Positions 10,954-20,514 of a DNA stretch of 64,000 nt are shown here, piece after piece. Made by a program: the position numbers and the translations under genes. The notes under the pieces were generated by a model. The model was not told the DNA's origin. It worked only from the letters and a program-made list of their open reading frames with translations, and ran no database searches. Each line of letters opens with the position of its first letter. Position 1 is the first letter of the stretch. Source of the DNA: JAEUMY01 sp031394355 (lineage in GTDB: Bacteria; Pseudomonadota; Gammaproteobacteria; Burkholderiales; Usitatibacteraceae); NCBI GenBank assembly GCA_031394355.1, contig JANNSU010000008.1:186001-250000 (forward strand). The letters are read 5' to 3'.

Positions 10954-11661
10954 ATGAGAATTGCGCTGCTGGAAGACGACAAGGATCTTGCCGATGTGCT
11001 GGTACGTTGGCTGGAGGAAGCCGGTCATCAGTGCCATGCCTTCCACAATGGCAAGGCGCTGCAGCACGTGGCGGCCCACGAGAGCTTTGACCTGTTCCTG
11101 CTGGATTGGCAGGTGCCCGGCATGTCTGGCCCCGAGGTGATGGCCTGGCTGCGAGGCGACCAGCATGTACGCACTCCCGTCCTGTTCGCCACCGCGCGCG
11201 ATGCGGAGGAGGACATTGTTGCCGCATTGAAGGCGGGCGCGGATGACTACATGGTGAAACCGGTGCGACGCTTTGAGCTGCTGGCGCGCTTGGCCGCGCT
11301 GCATCGACGCGCAGAGCCGGTTGCCTCGGCCATCGTGTTGTCCGCCGGGCCGCTGTCGCTCGACACCGGGAAGCGTACTGCCCACGTTGGTGCTGCCGCG
11401 GTGAATCTCACGGACAAGGAGTTCGATGTGGCGGTGTTCCTGCTGCGCAACCTGGGCAGCCTGCTGTCGCGTGGCCACATCTCGGAAAGCGTCTGGGGCC
11501 GCAGTGCCGACGTGCCGACCCGTACGGTGGACACCCACATGAGCCGGCTCCGGAAGAAGCTGCAGCTCGTGCCAGAGGCAGGCTTCAGGCTGACATCTGT
11601 CTACAATTTTGGCTACCGCTTGGACTTCGTGGAATCCCCTTTGCCCGAGAGCAACGCGTAA
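10954..11661 (+). CDS. OmpR-family response regulator
   Basis: A 235-residue two-component regulator: receiver domain 1-115 with acidic pocket Glu7-Asp8-Asp9, phospho-acceptor Asp51 (LLDWQVPGMSG) and Lys in VKPVRR, then a winged-helix DNA-binding domain (TRTVDTHMSRLRKKL, YNFGYRLDF). It heads an operon with a LysM/FecR protein and a CHASE2 histidine kinase, which is likely its cognate sensor. No ribosome binding site is visible upstream; the leader is a low-complexity repeat, so expression may be weak or rely on unusual initiation. Confidence 0.92.
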   Translation: MRIALLEDDKDLADVLVRWLEEAGHQCHAFHNGKALQHVAAHESFDLFLLDWQVPGMSGPEVMAWLRGDQHVRTPVLFATARDAEEDIVAALKAGADDYMVKPVRRFELLARLAALHRRAEPVASAIVLSAGPLSLDTGKRTAHVGAAAVNLTDKEFDVAVFLLRNLGSLLSRGHISESVWGRSADVPTRTVDTHMSRLRKKLQLVPEAGFRLTSVYNFGYRLDFVESPLPESNA

Positions 11662-11753
11662 ACAATTGTCAACGCGGGGCAAACCAGGATGCAGAGCTGT
11701 CCGTCTTGGGTGAAACTGTCAGTTGACCGTTTCGACAGAATCTGGAAATTCAC

Positions 11754-13445
11754 ATGTCCGCCCGAATGACTGTATCGCGATTCACGCCTAGCCCGCTGCC
11801 CTTGTCCATTCTTGCCGCGCTCATGGCATGCGCGCCGCTGGCTTTCGCCCAGAAGGTGAGCCAGCCACGAGACAAGTCCACGATCAAGGCTGAGAGCAAG
11901 GCTGAAGTCGCGACCACGGCGTATTTCATCCATACCGCCACCCAGGGCGACACGCTGATCAAGCTGGCGAATCGCTATCTGGAAAAGCGTCAGAACTGGC
12001 AGCCCCTGCAAAAGCTCAACAAGATTGAAGATCCCACCCGTATCAAGCCGGGCACGCAGATCCGTATTCCCATTCCCGAGATGCGCCGCGAACCGGCTGA
12101 GCTGACGGTGCTGGCGGTGCAGGGCGACGTACAAGGCGATGGTGCCAAACTGATTCAGGGTGCCGTGGTCAAGGAAGGTCAGAAGCTGGCAACGGGCGAC
12201 AACGGCTTTGTCACGTTGCAGCTGGCGGACGGCTCCACGCTGACGGTGCAGTCGAAAAGCCGCGTCAATGTCGACAATGCCCGCAAGCTTGTCAATAGCG
12301 GCGGCGTATTGGATACCGTGTTCAAGGTGGTCTCAGGTCGCGTCGAGGCCGGTGTCGAGCGCCAGCGCGGGCCGGCTGCACGATTTGAAGTCAGAACCGA
12401 CACATCCACGATGGGTGTGCGCGGCACGCGGTTCCGGGTGGCGGCCGATCCGGCCAGCAAGCTCACGATAGGCGAGGTACTCACCGGCAGGGTGGGTGTC
12501 GCCGCAGAGGGTGTTGCCGCGCCGGAGCTGGCACTGGATGCCGGGTTCGGCACAGTCGTGGAGGCAGGCAAGGCCCCGCTGCCGCCAGTGAAGCTATTGC
12601 CTGAGCCAGGGTTGGGGTCCATGCCGACGCGTTTCGAACGGCCCCAGATTGGGTTTCGCATCGATGCGGTGCCGGGGGCCACAGCGTATCGAATGCAGGT
12701 CGCGCGCGACGCCGCCTTCAGGGATGTGCAGGCCGATGTGCTGTCGACGACCACAGACGTGCAATTGCTCGGGCTACCGGATGGCGACTTCAATGTCCGG
12801 GTGCGTGCGGTGGACAAGCTGGGCTTGGAGGGCAAGGATGCGCAGCGCACCTTCACGCTGGCTGCAAGGCCGGAGCCGCCCATTGTGTCGGCACCTGCCA
12901 ATGGCGCCCGTATCGGCACTACCAATGTGAAGTTTGAATGGGCTGCCGTGACAGATGCGGGCGCATACCGCTTTCAGCTCAACAAGGTTGATGGCTCGGC
13001 GACAGCCGATACTTTTGCCAAGCCACTTGCAGACGAAGAGAAGATTGCAGTAAATCGGTTTCAGCCTTCGCAGCCCCTTTCGCCTGGCGAATACGTCTGG
13101 CGCGTTGCCAGCGTGACGGGACTGGGCAAGCCCGGTCCCTGGAGCGATGCGCAGCGGTTCACGTTACGACCGTCGCTTGCTGCACCGGACGAGCCGCAGG
13201 TTCAGGGTGGCAAGGTGCGATTCTCCTGGCGAGGCGAAGCGGGCGTACGGTACCAGTTCCAGCTGGCATCGGATTCCAATTTCAGACGGATTGTCACCGA
13301 GCTTGCGACGGACAAGGCGGAAGTGATCCTGGATCGACCATCCATCGGGGTGTACCACATGCGCTACCGAATCGTGGAGCCCGATGGCAGCTATGGCCCG
13401 TACAGCAGCTCGCAGTCGGTGGATATCTATCCGCTTGGGCGCTGA
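11754..13445 (+). CDS. Exported LysM/FecR-domain protein
   Basis: A 563-residue exported protein. A signal peptide (to about residue 32) is followed by a LysM peptidoglycan-binding repeat (about 62-108: HTATQGDTLIKLANRYL ... GTQIRIPIPE), a FecR domain (about 150-230: SRVNVDNARKLVNSG, STMGVRGTRFRV) and two or more fibronectin-like beta modules to the end. It should sit in the periplasm on peptidoglycan. It lies between the response regulator and CHASE2 kinase genes and probably gives or modulates the periplasmic input of this system; that is inference from gene order. Confidence 0.88.
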   Translation: MSARMTVSRFTPSPLPLSILAALMACAPLAFAQKVSQPRDKSTIKAESKAEVATTAYFIHTATQGDTLIKLANRYLEKRQNWQPLQKLNKIEDPTRIKPGTQIRIPIPEMRREPAELTVLAVQGDVQGDGAKLIQGAVVKEGQKLATGDNGFVTLQLADGSTLTVQSKSRVNVDNARKLVNSGGVLDTVFKVVSGRVEAGVERQRGPAARFEVRTDTSTMGVRGTRFRVAADPASKLTIGEVLTGRVGVAAEGVAAPELALDAGFGTVVEAGKAPLPPVKLLPEPGLGSMPTRFERPQIGFRIDAVPGATAYRMQVARDAAFRDVQADVLSTTTDVQLLGLPDGDFNVRVRAVDKLGLEGKDAQRTFTLAARPEPPIVSAPANGARIGTTNVKFEWAAVTDAGAYRFQLNKVDGSATADTFAKPLADEEKIAVNRFQPSQPLSPGEYVWRVASVTGLGKPGPWSDAQRFTLRPSLAAPDEPQVQGGKVRFSWRGEAGVRYQFQLASDSNFRRIVTELATDKAEVILDRPSIGVYHMRYRIVEPDGSYGPYSSSQSVDIYPLGR

Positions 13446-13499
13446 GTTGTGCCGGCATAGATATCAGGATGTCGTTGCCGTGCGCCTGAACGCCGCGCC

Positions 13500-15914
13500 A
13501 TGCTGAACCGCTGGCTGCGATCTCGCCTCATCCGCGAATGGCTGGCAATCGTGCTGGTGTTGCTCGCTATCGGTGTGTCGACGGCGCGCGGCCAGTGGCT
13601 GTGGCGGCTGGATCAGTCCCTTTACGACATCGCGCTGACGCTCTGGGAGCGGCCTGCCTCGTCGGACATCGTGATTGTAGGGATCGATGATGCGAGTCTC
13701 GAAGCCATCGGGCGCTGGCCGTGGCGGCGGGCCATCCATGCGACGCTCGTGGAGCGCATCGCCGCGGACAAGCCGCGTGCGCTGGCGCTGGACATCATCC
13801 TGTCGGAGCCGGATGCCGTCGGTCAGAGTGCCGTGAAGGTGGATGCCGATGCGCTGCTCGCGGATACGCTGCGAGCGAGCGGTGTGGTGGTACTGCCGCT
13901 GATCATTGAAAGTGGCGCAGGCGTCGCCCGTGAGGTGCCGCCGATTCCTGTTCTCGCCTCCGCGGCAACGCGCCAAGGTCTCATCGGACTGGAACTCGAT
14001 CAGGATGGACTTGCGCGCAGCGTCTACCTGCGCGAAGGCGTAGGACTTGCACGCCATTCCCAGCTAGCGTTGGCGGTGCTCGAGGCCGCTGGCCAGCGTT
14101 CGGCTGCGACAGCGCTGCCGGGTGAGGCGGACCCGGGTTCGGCAGAGCGGCTGTCGCGTGCCCGCGTGCGCGACCATTGGTATCACGTGCCATTCGTGGG
14201 ATCGCCGGGCTCGTACAAGCAGGTTTCCTATGCGGACGTGCTGGCAGGGCAGGTACCGCCCGGCACGTTCCGCGACAAGTTCGTGTTTGTGGGTGCGACA
14301 GCGACCGGCCTGGGTGACTCGTTCCCGACGCCGGTGTCTAGCGGTACGCGCCCACTGCCTGGCGTGGAAATCCATGCAAATGTGCTGCAGGCACTGCGCG
14401 AAGGCATCGACATTCGATTGGCCGGGCCAGTGCGCGCTGCCTGGCTCACGGCGCTGATGGCGCTCCTGGTGATGGCCCTGTATCTGCGCCTTACGCCGCG
14501 CCAGGGTCTGGTGCTGACCGTGGTGGCCGCCTTCACGCTGCTGGCTGGGGCGGCCGTGGTATTCCGTGTCGGCCAAGTCTGGATTGCGCCATCGGCCGCA
14601 CTGTTGGTCATCCTCTCTGCCTATCCCCTATGGAGCTGGCGCCGTCTGGAGGCCGCGCAGGGCTATCTGGCGGAGGAGTTCGAGCGTCTCTCGACAGAGC
14701 CTGCGCTATTACCGGGGGAGGCACAGAGCTATCGCGTCGAGTCGGGCGCGGGTGCAGCCATGGGGGAAAGCGTTGAACGCCGCATCCATGCTGTTCGGGA
14801 CGCGACCGAGCGGCTGCGCAACCTGAAGCGATTCGTGTCGGATGTACTGGACAGCCTGCCGGACGCAACGGCAGTGGTGGATCGGCAGGGTAATGTGGTG
14901 CTTGCGAATATTCGCATGGCGAAGCTGGCAGCAGCAGCATCCGTGGTGGCGCTGGCGGGCCGGCCCATCGGCGACCTGGTTACCCAAGTTCAGTTGATGG
15001 GCGATCTGACATGGGCCGGGGTGCTCTCGTCGCTTACGGACGGTGATGCGCTGACCATTGAAGCGGTACAGATCAATCCGCATGGCGCGGAGTGTGAACT
15101 GTTGCTGCAGACCGCGCCCTGCCACGCTGCCAGCGGCGAACGAATCGGCGGCATCCTGACCCTGATCGACATCAGCGTGCTCAAGGACACCGAGCGCAAG
15201 CGCGACGAGGCGCTGCGATTCCTGTCCCATGACATGCGCGCGCCGCAGGCGTCCATTCTCACGCTGCTCGAGATGCACGCCACGGATCCACAAGCGTTGC
15301 CTGCGACGAAGCTCACGGCGCGCATAGGTCGCTATGCGCGCCAGACGCTGAACCTCGCGGATGACTTCTTGCGACTGGCGCGGGCCGAGCGAGCGCGCGT
15401 CGCCGAGTTTGTACCGGTTGATCTGGTCGCGCTCATCGAAGAGGTCCGGGATGAAGCCATGCCGTTGGCCACTTGGCGGGATACGACGCTTGTGGTGGAC
15501 ATTGGGGCAGAGGAAGCGCTGGTTCTGGGCGACGGCGACTTGTTGCGCCGGGCCGTCATGAACCTCGTTTCGAATGCCATCAAATACAGTCCAGCCGGAC
15601 AAACAGTTCGAATCGGATTGGCCCAGGATTCCGAGGCAGATAACATCGTTGGCTGGTCCGTGTTCGTGATCGATCAGGGCTACGGCATTGCTGCGGAAGA
15701 CTTGCCGAAACTGTTCGGTCGATTCACCCGTTTACAGCGCGAGGATCAGCCAGCGGAGGAGGGCATCGGTCTTGGGTTGGCCTTCGTGAAGACCGTTGCG
15801 GAACGCCATGGCGGACGGATTGATGTGCACAGCCGCACGGCACCTGCCCCTCAGCCGGGCAGCACCTTCACGCTCAGGCTGCCTGCGATGTCAGCAGCGC
15901 AGCACCCGCAGTGA
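13500..15914 (+). CDS. CHASE2-domain sensor histidine kinase
   Basis: An 804-residue kinase. A first membrane helix (about 15-30) leads into an extracytoplasmic CHASE2 domain (about 35-300; VIVGIDDASLEAIGRWPW, FVFVGATATGLGD), then three closely spaced membrane helices (about 315-385), a coiled-coil, a PAS domain (about 445-550, VLDSLPDATAVVDRQG), HisKA with His577 in FLSHDMRAP, and a HATPase domain (NLVSNAIKYS, DQGYGI, GIGLGLAFV). It is the third gene of an operon with an OmpR-type regulator and a LysM/FecR protein. The 3' end overlaps a convergent hydrolase gene by 41 bases. The palindrome at 14904 encodes ANIR in the PAS domain. Confidence 0.92.
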   Translation: MLNRWLRSRLIREWLAIVLVLLAIGVSTARGQWLWRLDQSLYDIALTLWERPASSDIVIVGIDDASLEAIGRWPWRRAIHATLVERIAADKPRALALDIILSEPDAVGQSAVKVDADALLADTLRASGVVVLPLIIESGAGVAREVPPIPVLASAATRQGLIGLELDQDGLARSVYLREGVGLARHSQLALAVLEAAGQRSAATALPGEADPGSAERLSRARVRDHWYHVPFVGSPGSYKQVSYADVLAGQVPPGTFRDKFVFVGATATGLGDSFPTPVSSGTRPLPGVEIHANVLQALREGIDIRLAGPVRAAWLTALMALLVMALYLRLTPRQGLVLTVVAAFTLLAGAAVVFRVGQVWIAPSAALLVILSAYPLWSWRRLEAAQGYLAEEFERLSTEPALLPGEAQSYRVESGAGAAMGESVERRIHAVRDATERLRNLKRFVSDVLDSLPDATAVVDRQGNVVLANIRMAKLAAAASVVALAGRPIGDLVTQVQLMGDLTWAGVLSSLTDGDALTIEAVQINPHGAECELLLQTAPCHAASGERIGGILTLIDISVLKDTERKRDEALRFLSHDMRAPQASILTLLEMHATDPQALPATKLTARIGRYARQTLNLADDFLRLARAERARVAEFVPVDLVALIEEVRDEAMPLATWRDTTLVVDIGAEEALVLGDGDLLRRAVMNLVSNAIKYSPAGQTVRIGLAQDSEADNIVGWSVFVIDQGYGIAAEDLPKLFGRFTRLQREDQPAEEGIGLGLAFVKTVAERHGGRIDVHSRTAPAPQPGSTFTLRLPAMSAAQHPQ
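14904..14915. repeat. GCGAATATTCGC palindrome copy 7 (in CHASE2 kinase gene)
   Basis: Exact 12-mer within a full 14-mer, read ANIR in the PAS domain (VVLANIRMAK). Confidence 0.95.
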
Positions 15915-16923
15915 TCAGGAACCGGTAGACACCGTCGTCGCCACGTTCGCGCGTGAGTCGCCCGCTGTGCCAGAGATGGTTCAGATGCGCGATGGCCTCC
16001 GCCATGGCGAACATCAACTGGTGATCGTCGAGCGGGCGCTTGAAGAGCACAGGCAGGATGTCTGATGCCGCGCGCGGCTCGGTGCAAGCTGACTCCACTT
16101 CCGCGAGTCGGGCGGCGTGATGTTCGTCGAGTTGAATGAGCCGCTCGTGCAGGCCGGTGAACGGCCGATCATGGGACGGCAGCACCAGCGTGTCTGCTGG
16201 CAGGTCTGCAAAGGTCCGCACGGACACCAGGAACTGCGCCAACGGATCATCATCGGGATGATTGCCCCACACGCCGACGTTGGTCGTGATGCGCGGCAGG
16301 ATCTGGTCACCCGAGATGAGTACATCGAGATCGGGGCAGTGCAGTGTCGCGTGTTCCGGCGCATGGCCAAACACGGTACGCACATGCCAGTCGCGTCCAC
16401 CGATGGAGAGCACATCGCCTGCGAATATTCGCGATGTCGTCAGGGGCAGGGTGGGAACACCGGTGCGATAGGAGTTGCCGCGCGTAGTCTGAGCCTCCAG
16501 CCGTACTGCATCAAGCCCATGACTCGCGAAGAGTGCGTTGCCGCTGGTCCGTCCCCAGCCACCCAGGCCTTCGCGCACGGCCCAGGCGGTCAAGTACTCC
16601 GCCTCAGTGATGAGCACCGGCGCACCTGTCTTCTCCTGCAGCCAGCCGGCACAGCCGATGTGGTCTGGATGGTAGTGGGTCACGACAATGCGCGTGACCG
16701 GCCGAGACTGCATGGGGCCGGCAAATATCTGCTCCCAGAGTTCATGCGTGGCCGCGACGCCATAGCCCGTATCGACGATGCACCAGCCGTCGCCGTCCTC
16801 GATGAGCCAGAGATTGATGTGGTTGAGTGCGAAGGGCAGCGGCATGCGCAGCCAATGCACACCGGGCTTGACCTCAATCGTTGTGCCGGGAGCGGGGAGG
16901 TCGGGGAAGGGGAATTGGAGCAC
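15874..16923 (-). CDS. Metallo-beta-lactamase-fold hydrolase
   Basis: About 349 residues. The zinc-ligand signature is THYHPDHIGC, with further ligands in FGHAPEH, ISGDQILP and PSHDRP, so it is a soluble MBL-fold hydrolase of the glyoxalase-II-like group with an extra C-terminal helical region. The substrate is not predictable. The start is uncertain: GTG at 16923 gives a sensible N-terminus (LQFPFPDLPAPG), no candidate has a clear ribosome binding site, and the frame stays open upstream through a low-complexity spacer. Its tail overlaps the CHASE2 kinase gene. Confidence 0.82.
   Translation of the reverse strand: MLQFPFPDLPAPGTTIEVKPGVHWLRMPLPFALNHINLWLIEDGDGWCIVDTGYGVAATHELWEQIFAGPMQSRPVTRIVVTHYHPDHIGCAGWLQEKTGAPVLITEAEYLTAWAVREGLGGWGRTSGNALFASHGLDAVRLEAQTTRGNSYRTGVPTLPLTTSRIFAGDVLSIGGRDWHVRTVFGHAPEHATLHCPDLDVLISGDQILPRITTNVGVWGNHPDDDPLAQFLVSVRTFADLPADTLVLPSHDRPFTGLHERLIQLDEHHAARLAEVESACTEPRAASDILPVLFKRPLDDHQLMFAMAEAIAHLNHLWHSGRLTRERGDDGVYRFLITAGAALLTSQAA
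16421..16432. repeat. GCGAATATTCGC palindrome copy 8 (in MBL-fold gene)
   Basis: Exact 12-mer, flanks T and G, read R-I-F-A (SRIFAGD) on the minus strand; the wobble flank is A as in the 14-mer. Confidence 0.95.
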
Positions 16924-17007
16924 GGGGAGGAGCGCGTGGTTCGGGATTCGGGGTTCGGGTCGAGTTACGTGCGCGTAGCGCACCAGGGAAACAACGACTG
17001 GGGCCTT

Positions 17008-17019
17008 GCGAATATTCGC
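17008..17019. repeat. GCGAATATTCGC palindrome copy 9 (intergenic)
   Basis: Exact 12-mer within a full 14-mer, in the spacer between the CHASE2 cyclase and MBL-fold genes, flanked by GGGTTCGGG-like and CCCCGAG-like low-complexity sequence. Confidence 0.95.
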
Positions 17020-17073
17020 AAAAAAATCGCTACAGCCCCCCAGCCCCGAGTCCCGAGCCCCCAACCCCGAGCT

Positions 17074-19353
17074 TCACTTGGTCTTGAACACAAACACCCC
17101 ATCCCATTCGGGCGCGAGTGACTGCGTGCGCAGGTCGGCGATGCGTTCGAGATAGACCTTGTAAACCTTCGTGGTCGGTGCAGCCTGATACAAAGCAGTG
17201 AGGATGACTTCCGCCTCGTCCCATGCCTGAGCGCGGTACTTCTTGAGTGCCTTGTGGAAGCGCTCCACTTCATCGATGGCGGACTCGCCCACTTCACCGA
17301 TGAGGCCGATGGGCTCAAAGATCGCAATCGGCTCCAGCTTGCCCTTCACGCGAACCTTGTCCAGTTCCTTGTAAATGGCAATGGGTGCTGCTTTGACGAC
17401 GTTCTCGGATACCAGAATGCCGACGCCGTATTCCTTCGTGAGGCCCTCCAGACGCGCGCCAAGGTTCACGGCATCGCCCATCACGGTGTAGGCACGGCGG
17501 AAGGAGGATCCCATGTTGCCGACGCTCATCTTGCCGCAGTTGAGACCGACACCGATGTTCAACGCGGGCCATCCCTGTACTTTGAACGGGGCATCCAGCT
17601 TGCGGATGTCCTTCTGCATCTGAAGAGCCGTGCGCAGACCATGCTCGGCATGCATGGTATCCGGCAGCGGCGCGCCCCAGAACGCCATGATGGCGTCGCC
17701 AATGTACTTGTCGATGGTGCCACGCTGAGCCTGCACCACTTCGGTCATCGGGTTGAGATAGGCGTTCATCAACTTTTCCAGCTGATCGGCCGGCAGGCTT
17801 TCGGAAATGGTGGTGAAGTCGCGCACATCGGAGAACAGCACGGTCATCTCGCGTGTCTCGCCTGCCATGCTGTAGCCCTCTGGATTCAGGGCCATTTCAG
17901 CTACCAGTTCACGCGGCACGTATTCGCCGAATTTGGATACGATCTGGCGCTTCTGCCGAGCCTCTGCGAAGAAGCCGTAGGCCATATTGAACACATACAG
18001 AACGAAGGTCATAAGCAAAGGCATGGCAATGCTGTAGACCGTGTTCTTGGAAGACCAGTTGTACATATTGAAGCCGAGAATGGCTGCAAGGATACCGATG
18101 GTCATCAGCGTCGCCATCAGCGGGGACAGGCGTGGCAGCAGTAGCACCATGATCAGGCCGGTGAGGAACATGATGAAGGCACCCACCTCACCGTCGTATT
18201 GCGAGCGCTCCTTGATGGTGTTGTTGAGCATTCCTGACAACAGGTTGGCGTGGACCTCCACACCGGGGTAGGCTGCACCGACCGGCGTGTTCCGCAGATC
18301 CAGCAGACCCTGTGCCGAGGTGCCGACAATGGCAATTTTGCCCACGAGCTCGTTCTCGGGCAGCTTGCCCCGAATGATGTCGGTAGCCGAGATGTACTTG
18401 AACTTCGGAGATTCACCGCGATAAGGGACCAGTGCAGTAGTAAAGGCGTCGATGGGGATGCGCGCGCCGCCAATCTTGAAGCCGACGGGACCGTCGGCCG
18501 AGCTGGAGTCGCGCTTGTCAAAGTCCATCATGAGTGGGGCGTTATCCGAGTATGACCGGAACATTGCCAGCGACAATGCCTCGTAGTAGCCATCCTTGAA
18601 CTTGGCGAGCATTGGAACACGACGAATGATCCCGTCCTGGTCCAGGTCGGGAAGAAGATGGCCAGCGAATGCGGCATTGTCTTGGAGGACCTTCAGGTTT
18701 CCGCTGTAGCCATCCATCTCAATGGCAGTAATGCTGCGCTTGCGTTCGGACTTCGAATCAGAAAACGTCTCGGTGGTAAATGTCGGCAGTGGAAGTGCGC
18801 CAATTTGGAGTTTGCTGGATGCGGCGATGTTGGAGGAGCCGACAAAACCCAACACTACAGGGTAGTTCTTGATTGTTTCGGCGAACCTTGCGTCATAGTT
18901 GAGGTCCTGGCGAAGTTTCGGCATGAGTTCGAGGAACTCACCGTTGTTCCGCAATGTTCCCTTGGCCAGGGATTCGAAATTCTCCAGACCGGAAGTTTCA
19001 TCAGGCTCGGCAAAGACGATGTCGTAGCCAAGCACTTTGACCTTGTACTTGTCGAACGCTTGGCGCGTAAGTTCCGCCATCTTGGTTCGTGGCCATGGCC
19101 AGCGGCCCTCAGCCAGGAAGCTGGTTTCGTCCAGATCGACGATGACAATCCGTTCTTCCGGAGTCCTGGGCATAGTGAAGCGCAGCCGCGTGTCGTAGGC
19201 CTGCAGCTCGAGCTGCTTCAAGAACGTGATGTTGATCGCCCCGGCTTCGCACATGATGAAGAAGATCACCAACGCGAAACTCAATGCGGCGCGGATTATC
19301 GCATTGACCGAGTTGAAGTATTTTTTCCAGAGATTGGAAAACTGAATGGCCAT
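17074..19353 (-). CDS. CHASE2-domain adenylate/guanylate cyclase
   Basis: A 759-residue membrane cyclase: N-terminal helix near 20-40, a CHASE2 sensor domain (about 50-370), three membrane helices (about 375-450), and a class III cyclase domain (VLFSDVRDFTT with metal Asp; IDKYIGDAIMAFWGAP with the adenine-contacting Lys and second metal Asp; YTVMGDAVNLGARLE). Unlike the cyclase at 2661 it has all expected catalytic residues, so cAMP production is likely. ATG at 19353 is chosen because AGGA stands seven bases upstream; an ATG two codons earlier is too close to it. Its CHASE2 sensor parallels that of the kinase at 13500. Confidence 0.9.
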   Translation of the reverse strand: MAIQFSNLWKKYFNSVNAIIRAALSFALVIFFIMCEAGAINITFLKQLELQAYDTRLRFTMPRTPEERIVIVDLDETSFLAEGRWPWPRTKMAELTRQAFDKYKVKVLGYDIVFAEPDETSGLENFESLAKGTLRNNGEFLELMPKLRQDLNYDARFAETIKNYPVVLGFVGSSNIAASSKLQIGALPLPTFTTETFSDSKSERKRSITAIEMDGYSGNLKVLQDNAAFAGHLLPDLDQDGIIRRVPMLAKFKDGYYEALSLAMFRSYSDNAPLMMDFDKRDSSSADGPVGFKIGGARIPIDAFTTALVPYRGESPKFKYISATDIIRGKLPENELVGKIAIVGTSAQGLLDLRNTPVGAAYPGVEVHANLLSGMLNNTIKERSQYDGEVGAFIMFLTGLIMVLLLPRLSPLMATLMTIGILAAILGFNMYNWSSKNTVYSIAMPLLMTFVLYVFNMAYGFFAEARQKRQIVSKFGEYVPRELVAEMALNPEGYSMAGETREMTVLFSDVRDFTTISESLPADQLEKLMNAYLNPMTEVVQAQRGTIDKYIGDAIMAFWGAPLPDTMHAEHGLRTALQMQKDIRKLDAPFKVQGWPALNIGVGLNCGKMSVGNMGSSFRRAYTVMGDAVNLGARLEGLTKEYGVGILVSENVVKAAPIAIYKELDKVRVKGKLEPIAIFEPIGLIGEVGESAIDEVERFHKALKKYRAQAWDEAEVILTALYQAAPTTKVYKVYLERIADLRTQSLAPEWDGVFVFKTK

Positions 19354-19520
19354 GGTCATGTCCTGATTTAGTTGTATGGACGGTCGGCAACCGATCTCGG
19401 GCCCGAATTCCACCCGCTCCCACGGATGGCAAGAAAACAATAGCACAGCCAGCGCCAGGCATCCAAGACGGAACGAAAATTCAGCTATGCTCGACTAGCG
19501 GCCAGTCTGGGAGGCAAGCG

Positions 19521-20510
19521 GTGACCCATATTGCCTTTCCAGGCTACGGCTGTTCCCCGTTTGTGGATTCCACGCATACTCCAAACATGACAGCTGACAG
19601 CTCACCACGCATCGATCCGCGGATCAAGCTGACGCGCTATGCGTGGCTTTCGGTCGTCACATCGGTGGTGGTGATCGGGCTGAAGGCAGGTGCATGGTGG
19701 GTCACCGGTTCCGTCGCCTTGCTGTCCGACGCATTGGAGAGTGTGGTGAACCTGGTGGCGGCTTTCATTGCCTTGGGCTCGCTGACCTATGCCCGGCGCG
19801 CACCCGATGAAGACCATCAGTTTGGTCATGACAAAGTCGAGTATTTCTCCAGCGGGGTGGAGGGCGGCCTGATCTTCGTGGCCGCCGGACTCATCATCTG
19901 GACGTCAGCGCCCAGGTTGCTGGCGCCCCAACCGCTGGAGGCCGCTGGGCTCGGGCTCGTGTTGGCTGTGGTGGCATCGGCTGCCAATGCAGCATGCGCC
20001 CTGATCCTGCTCCGGGCAGGACGCGAATTCCGGTCGTTGACCCTGGAGGCGGATGGGCGCCACCTCATGACCGATGTCTGGACCACGGCGGGGGTAGTGG
20101 TGGCATTGCTGTTAGTCATGTTGACTGGCTGGATCTGGCTCGATCCGGTGATCGCCATGGCGGTTGGCGTTCACATCCTTGCGGAGGGATATCGGCTCAT
20201 GCGGCGGTCATTCGACGGGCTGATGGACAAGGCCATCCCGGCGGACGAGATGGCGCGCATCCGTGCCGTACTGGATGCATTGAGAACCAAAGGCTATGAC
20301 TACCATGCGTTGCGTACTCGTCAGTCTGGCCGCCGCAGTTTCATTGACGTACATGTGCTCGTGCCCGGCGCGCTGACAGTGCAGGCCGGGCACGATATTG
20401 TGGAGCTGGTGGAAGCAGACTTGCGCGCTGCCGTGGGTCATGCGGAGGTGCTCATCCATCTTGAGCCGATCGAGGATCCACGCTCGTGGCAGGATGGACC
20501 GCTGCCCTGA
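19521..20510 (+). CDS. Cation diffusion facilitator (CDF) metal efflux protein
   Basis: A 329-residue inner-membrane metal/proton antiporter of the CDF family with about six helices in residues 40-215 and a C-terminal cytoplasmic ferredoxin-like domain. Metal-site residues are visible in LLSDALESVVN (helix 2) and in EADGRHLMTDVWTT (helix 5, the His-x3-Asp pair), plus HQFGHDKVEYF. Zinc, iron or manganese are possible. The GTG at 19521 is preceded by GGGAGG at a good distance; a later ATG at 19587 has none. The gene diverges from the cyclase gene. Confidence 0.9.
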   Translation: MTHIAFPGYGCSPFVDSTHTPNMTADSSPRIDPRIKLTRYAWLSVVTSVVVIGLKAGAWWVTGSVALLSDALESVVNLVAAFIALGSLTYARRAPDEDHQFGHDKVEYFSSGVEGGLIFVAAGLIIWTSAPRLLAPQPLEAAGLGLVLAVVASAANAACALILLRAGREFRSLTLEADGRHLMTDVWTTAGVVVALLLVMLTGWIWLDPVIAMAVGVHILAEGYRLMRRSFDGLMDKAIPADEMARIRAVLDALRTKGYDYHALRTRQSGRRSFIDVHVLVPGALTVQAGHDIVELVEADLRAAVGHAEVLIHLEPIEDPRSWQDGPLP

Positions 20511-20514
20511 CAGC

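Noticed and set aside
16117..17121. A 334-codon open frame on the plus strand opposite the MBL-fold gene.
   Set aside because: The minus-strand product has complete zinc-ligand motifs; the plus-strand product resembles nothing and runs through the low-complexity spacer.
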